DNA from: Chamaecyparis obtusa
Taxonomy: Eukaryota; Streptophyta; Pinopsida; Cupressales; Cupressaceae
Length of the DNA: 64,000 nucleotides
NCBI GenBank assembly: GCA_027943335.1
Contig: BSBK01008426.1
Coordinates: 1-64,000 of the forward strand
Direction of reading: 5' to 3'
The translations under genes and the position numbers were made by a program. Below are positions 58,723 through 64,000 of the stretch, piece after piece; the first letter of the stretch is position 1, and each line of letters begins with the position of its first letter. The notes under the pieces are model-generated. The model was not told the origin of the DNA, searched no databases, and worked only from the letters and a program-made list of their open reading frames with translations.

Positions 58723-59220
58723 ACAAAACCATTTGTCCCAGCATTGAATGGACTACACCATTAGCTTCAGTTGGGTAGGTAAACGCTAGTGACAACCCGA
58801 CTTTGACCGCTCAGTCAATAGAACGTTCGTAACCATGTCAGACTAAAGTGTCCCCAAGGTGCACTAAGCATGATTGGGTAGAGATTTTTGAGGCTCATAT
58901 CTCGAACCCCGTGAGAGGTATCGGTGAACCGTGAGATGCTACAGGACCATATTTCTAAGACCTACAATAAACTCTCTCTATTCTAAGAGATTCAAATTTG
59001 TTTGAATTCAGTATGCCAGTCTCGCTTGATTCCAAAACTTGTAGTGAGGGTTAGTTGAAAGTTGCACCATTGGGTTTCTTCCAAATTGTTTGTCTCGGCA
59101 CCGAATGGACTGTGCCATTCGCTCCGTTTGGACAACCTCATTCGGAACATGCATTCAGTAGAAGGTTTGTGAACATGCCAAACCAATTTGTTTGAAAGGT
59201 CCACTAAGAACCATTGTGTA
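58723..59220 (+). repeat. 357-bp satellite array, right block (units 7-8)
   Basis: Landmarks at 58751 and 59108 (period 357). The last unit diverges after the GGACAACCTCATTCGGAACA region and fades near 59220. Confidence 0.9.
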
Positions 59221-61799
59221 TGTTGGCGAGCATTCTAGTGTGTCAAGAGGCAAGCGTTCTGATATTTTGTATTGATTGATAATACTTTGTAAATGATCAT
59301 GCATTGTAAGCCATTAAATGGTAGTACCTAGGGGTCACTAGGGGTGATTAAGTTAATCCTAGGTCAGTTGGATTGATCTAAGGACCTATAAGGTCTATAA
59401 TGGATATCAAATGGTTAATAAAGTCAATCAAATGATGTAAAAGCACTTGAAGTGCTAAAATATGGAATTTGCATGTATTGGCAAAATAAGCCTATAAGGC
59501 TCATATGGGGTTATAGGTTAGTATTGATTACAAAGGTTGTTTTAAATTTTTTAAAAATTTATAAGAAGGCATATTAGATTCAATTTATCAACTTGACAAC
59601 ATTATTTGTCAACTTAACAACATCTTTAAATCATACTTTGGTTATGACAGTCGGTTTGGGACCGTTACCAAATAATTAGACCCTTAGATAGAGGTTTCAA
59701 TCAGGTTTTGAAGGAGGTTTGAGTCTTTTTTGTAGGGTATCTATGTGAGTGAATGGAAGATGTTGAGTTGGGAGTGTAAGGAAGAAAAAATGTAATGTTT
59801 TACAATAAATAAACAAAGATTCCTTGATTTGAGACTAACTCCTAGAATAGATTCCAAGATGCTTGTAGAATCCTCAAGTTGAGTTGGGTTCCATGAGGGA
59901 ATAGTAGAGGGCTCTGCATCGGATTTTCTTGGTTGAGAGAATCAGATACACATGAATACAATGTAGCACATATATTTTGAATTCACTTAAATGATGAATT
60001 ACACATGTGAACACACGTAGCACAAAAAGCGTACACATAATTTTTCTTAAGTCATGAAGCATACATGTAGCACATAGATTATAAAGCATACCACATGAAT
60101 TCACTTAAGTCATGCATGTAGCCCATACACATGAATTTAGGTTATAAATAATGTACTTGAATATACATGAATATACTTAAGGCATAAATCGTACACATGA
60201 GTACAACATACACACAAGCATATTTACATACTAATAATGAATAAATGAACACACAATTAATAAATTGGATCGAATATCAAGTTTCATATATATGAAAATG
60301 AACAATAATGTTGTACATATTTACATGTCAACATATCTAGATACAATGTGGCATACGCCATCTCAAAATGTGTCATATGACATCTCAAAATAAGAAGTTC
60401 AACTACAAATGTTTCTAGGACATCCTATTCTACTAGTGGATCATCAAATGCAACCTCTTTGAAGTACTCTTTGGATTTGATGGATCTTGCATTCAAACAC
60501 AAAAGTGAAATCCCAAGTTAGGTTACTTAATTTATATGGTTTCTACAAATAAAAAATAAAAATTCAGAATCATAGCCAACAATAATAATTAAAATTTAAA
60601 CTAAAATTGAACTCTCATATACCTCGCCTCTCCATCTCCTCGTGTGGACAGGAGACCTAATATATGTCCTTGTAGCGAAGGAACAATGCCAACAATATCA
60701 AATCTGACCTGTATATGTTTGTGAACATGAGATTGATCTATGAGTTATACTATTTAATGTTAAATCCTTGGTAGCAAATATATGTTTACAAAATAACCGA
60801 ATTAACATTAAAACTTACATGTGTTGAACTTTCTTTAGGAAATATTGGCCGAGTCATCAACGATACAAACCCTTGGTGTTCTACCTCCCTCAAAATAGGA
60901 GGGTAAGTGCACAAAGATGGGGGACCAAAAAGGGGTATAAGATGCCACTTTTTTCTGAAATCAGAAAATTCTGAACTTCAACAAGAAATTGAAGATAGTT
61001 AGACTCAAAATTTTAAGATGCGACAAGAACAAGAGTTGTAATACTTTGAATCTTGTTCCTAAACTACTAATTTATTTTGAGAATGGTGTAGATTAAGGCC
61101 CTAAAAAAGGGGTAGCACAAAACCTGGTACTATTTTTTGTGAAAAAACATAACATAGCGTCTAGTGTGCTCCCCCTAAAATGTTAACTTTTTTTTTGAAT
61201 TTTTTTAATCGCTCCTCTGAGAAGTTAGCTAACACCACATAGTTTATCCCAGATTTTTTTGCTAATTTTTTGATGAATGTATAATTTTTTATGAATTTAC
61301 GAAGTGCACACATCCTAAAAATATGAAATTTTTGTGTGCTCCCCCTAGAAATCATTTAAAATTAATCAAAACTCAATTTAAAACTAATCAAAAATCAAAA
61401 ATTCTTTTTTTTAAAAAGTGTGTAGAATGGAGTCTAGTTTCTAAAAATGTAACTTGTTGCAAAATTCGATGAACGAGCCAAAATCTATGCCCAAAATACT
61501 ACATGTTGGTTTTTTACAAAAAATGGACACATACACAAAATAAATTAGAGATGAAAAACTTAACATAATCAGAATTCAAAATAAATTATATGCTTAGATA
61601 GCTAATAGAGAGATCTACAATATCACATTGTCTGATTTTTACATTATTGAACCGTGAGTAAACCTGACGAAGAGCACACAAAAAAAGTTGTCATTTGTTG
61701 TATGTCTGCTAGAAAACACGTCTCAGACCTATTTGAATCCTTGAAGCCTTTAGGTTGGATCTCCAAGGAAAATCCAAGCCTTAGGATTGGTAAATTCCA
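59221..61799. other. 2.6-kb region without recognised gene
   Basis: Mostly AT-rich. 59945-60230 is a degenerate tandem stretch built on TACACATGAAT, TGTAGCACATA and TTCACTTAAGTCATG. GTGTGCTCCCCCTAxAA occurs twice (61157 and 61333). No coding sequence is supported. Confidence 0.5.
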
Positions 61800-61902
61800 A
61801 TGCCTTACCAAGCATGTGTGCCCTATAGTGCATGTGCACTATGGAAATCTATGACTTCCATAGGGCGTGCACGCTATAGGGCGTACGCCCTATAGCGCGT
61901 GC

Positions 61903-61911
61903 ACCCTATTT
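61903..61911 (+). promoter_or_regulatory. Possible TATA box upstream of 62641 ORF
   Basis: CTATTTAAG lies about 60 bases before a CT-rich stretch, a common plant promoter/leader layout. Position relative to the gene start (about 730 bases) would need a long or spliced leader. Weak. Confidence 0.25.
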
Positions 61912-61964
61912 AAGTCATTGATTTCAATTGTGAGGATAAATAGTCAGAGTGAGAGGAAGAGATC

Positions 61965-62002
61965 TCTCTCTTACTCTCCCTCTCTCTCTCACTCTCTTCC
62001 TC

Positions 62003-62045
<43 letters not shown>

Positions 62046-62090
62046 CCCTCCCCACCCCCCCTCTCTCTCTCTCTCTCCCCCCTTTTCTTA
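61965..62090. repeat. (CT)n / C-rich microsatellite
   Basis: TCTCTC runs with TTCCTCCCCACT and CACCCTCCCCACCCCCC interruptions, similar in style to the 992-3344 tract. The long frames on both strands are artefacts. Confidence 0.95.
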
Positions 62091-62209
62091 TTTTGCATAG
62101 GGAACACATGCTATAGCGTGCTCATTCTATGAAAGAGTATGCATAACACTTTTTATTTTTGCATAGGGTGCATGCGCTATAGCGCACTCGCGTTATGGAA
62201 GACTAAAAT

Positions 62210-62640
62210 AAATGGTCTTCTTTGTTAAAGATCTCGTGAAAGAGGCCCACTTTTTCTATATGTTTTCTGAGTTCTGCATGTTATCTGACATATATTCACT
62301 TTTCATGGTGTTGATAGTGACAAAGAAGCATATTCTATCAATTTGCACCATCTTTTTGTTTAAAAATCAACATTGAATTGTGAAAGTCAATCATTATCAC
62401 CGAAATTTATCGATTGAGGTAAATTTTTTATATTTTTACATATCAAATGTGAATAAAGAGTCTTTTGGTTTATAATTGGTATGATATAGACTTGTTCAAT
62501 ACATAATTTGATATAATTGTAATAAATTTATATTATAATTTGTCATATTATAAGAGGTTTATATTATAATTTGACTTATTGTTTTACATTTATATTATAT
62601 TTTTAAAATTGTAATCAATTCATATGTAGAAATCATCATC
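62210..62640. other. AT-rich stretch before ORF
   Basis: No gene. Contains a repeated TTATATTATAATTTG block at about 62525-62580. Confidence 0.5.
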
Positions 62641-64000
62641 ATGCTAGGGAAACAAGCAAAGACTTTAACATTGGAAGAGCATGAAAGAGACAAAGAGAAG
62701 AAAAGGGAAAGAATGAGACAACTTCATGAACAAAAAAAATTGGATACCATAGAAGAATATTTTTCTTTGGATGAGGACCATGAAACATCAATACAAAGTA
62801 AGAGAGAATTGGAATTGGAAACAAAAAGATAATGAATGAGAAACTTGCGTGCAATAAGACAATTGAATTATGAAGATGTAGGAACATCATCTATGAGCTC
62901 CCAAGTTGAAGAGACATCATCATCCAATGTTGGAGGCACACCATTGTATCTTGTTGAAGGCACACCATTGTCTACTTTCAAAGGTGTGGGCACACCATTG
63001 TCTACATCCCAAGGTGTAGGCACAACATCATCTCATGTTGAAGTAACTCAAGATGGTACTCAATTCGCACATAATATTTTTTATGCTCCTATAATTATTT
63101 ATAGAAAGCCAAAATATTTGATTGATATTGATACTAACATTTTGCAAGCAATGCCTGACAAGATTCCCAAGTGTACTTGTCAAAGAAATGCTAATTGTAT
63201 TTGGAGATCATTTTTTTAGAATTTAAACATGATAGGAAGATGTCATCTATTTGTTGAAATTTTGAGAAATCTGAAAGTTAGGCCCATCATGAAGATTCTT
63301 GGGCTAAGAACGACAGATGAGTCAAGTGAAAAATCTATTGTAAAGAATCCAATGACTGCATATGAGAGTGTGGGTTCTATATCACACACAAAAGATAGTA
63401 ATGTCATATGACGTGTACTTACATCAATGATAGTAAGAACTCAAATGAAGAAATCTCGACTCATTAGAAAGACAAGAAAAACATTGAAAATAAGTAGAGA
63501 TTCTCTAAGGAGATCCTTGGGAAGGCGTCAAAGAGTGGAAGATCAAATTAGCAATGAGTTATGGGCATTTTACGGTAGACTACCATGAAAAGATAAAGCA
63601 ATTGTTGAAGCTTTGAAATCCTTGATTGAAGAATTTTGGAAGAATAACACACGGGTATCTCCTACTCAAAGAGATGTTGTAAGAAGGAAGATTGGTAGTC
63701 GAATTCATGTTCCACATCCAAAACATTTTTTGGATTCAAATTAGACACAATTCTTTGCAAACTTTATGCATATGTATCCTCAAATTAAAATTAGTCAGAG
63801 ATATTTTGAAATGTGCAAACCTTTTTATGTGAAGATAAATCACACACGCACAACTTGTTGTTATACGGTACATATTGAATTTTCTTACCATTTTGAAGTT
63901 TATAGGAATATATGTGTAGATTTGCACTCTAAAAATGATTTGCAAGATTGTAACATAAATGTCCCACCTAGATCTTCAAGGGAATTAATATCTACCATTT
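62641..64000 (+). pseudogene. Transposase-like protein, N-terminal half (runs off window)
   Basis: One uninterrupted reading frame from ATG 62641 to the window end, with in-frame stops at 62830 (TAA TGA), 63217, 63409, 63586 and 63742 and no frameshift. It begins with a charged helix (LTLEEHERDKEKKRERMRQL), then a Thr/Ser/Gly repeat region (VGGTPLYLVEGTPLSTF), then a basic region, SPTQRDVVRRKIGSR, YPQIKISQRYFEMCKPFYV and TCCYTVHIEF. The conserved blocks belong, as I recall such plant proteins, upstream of the D-N-x-x-G-Q-x-K core seen at 33.1 and 35.0 kb, so this is probably another member of that family. Exact superfamily unknown. Confidence 0.65.

Larger units (their letters stand above)
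61820..62200. repeat. Cluster of palindromic CTATAG/GCGC motifs
   Basis: Variants of CATAGGGYGYRYGCGCTATAGCGC recur at about 61822, 61859, 61880, 62096 and 62162, several being self-complementary (for example GCGCTATAGCGC at 62173 and GGGCGTACGCCC at 61878). GC-rich islands in an AT-rich region. Function unknown. Confidence 0.75.

Noticed and set aside
61867..62109. ORFs over the (CT)n microsatellite
   Set aside because: Low-complexity artefact on both strands.

Overview
The window is repeat-dominated plant nuclear DNA, AT-rich overall. The evidence is a set of plant-typical mobile elements: a CACTA (En/Spm) element with a TNP2-type transposase, a PIF/Harbinger element, an L1-type LINE with a DUF4283-like ORF1, a chromodomain Ty3/gypsy fragment, and an LTR retrotransposon primed by initiator-Met tRNA. 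GT..AG introns in the transposase genes and plant-style GRF-finger and TNP2 proteins fit a land plant with a large genome. A gymnosperm is my guess, but nothing in the window proves it. No rRNA, tRNA, CRISPR array or clearly intact host gene was found.

Layout. 1-991 is one copy of a direct repeat whose other copy is 16367-17362. 992-3344 is a 2.35-kb almost pure C/T tract. 4770-13613 is a complete 8.8-kb PIF/Harbinger element with TIRs and a TAA target duplication. It encodes a 371-codon transposase (minus strand, three exons, one nonsense codon) and a GRF-finger gene fragment, and holds several fold-back and tandem repeats. It sits in the first unit of a 364-bp tandem duplication whose second unit (13917-14275) preserves the empty insertion site. 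14774-15976 has two small minus-strand ORFs. 17363-20060 is the 5' half of a degraded LINE, and 20484-21586 is a small TIR element.

23415-25257 is a Ty3/gypsy integrase-chromodomain fragment. It is interrupted by a 7.3-kb LTR retrotransposon (25258-32558, minus strand) that has LTRs, PBS and PPT but no pol. That element encodes a coiled-coil plus zinc-knuckle protein and a roughly 1,030-codon ORF I do not recognise; this is the best candidate for something undescribed. 32563-36501 carries tandemly duplicated gypsy-plus-transposase-like gene fragments. 36950-59220 is a tandem array of a roughly 357-bp satellite, split by an 18.4-kb CACTA element (37852-56250, TSD TAA) and by a second insertion (57537-58722). 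The CACTA has a spliced TNP2/DUF4218/DUF4216 transposase (43074-47338) between long inverted arms. 62641-64000 is the N-terminal half of the transposase-like family whose C-terminal half occurs at 33-36 kb.

How the parts relate: the window records nested insertion. Satellite and tandem duplications were followed by DNA transposons and retrotransposons. Most coding regions keep one reading frame and are broken mainly by scattered stop codons, the pattern expected from C-to-T decay of methylated silent elements.
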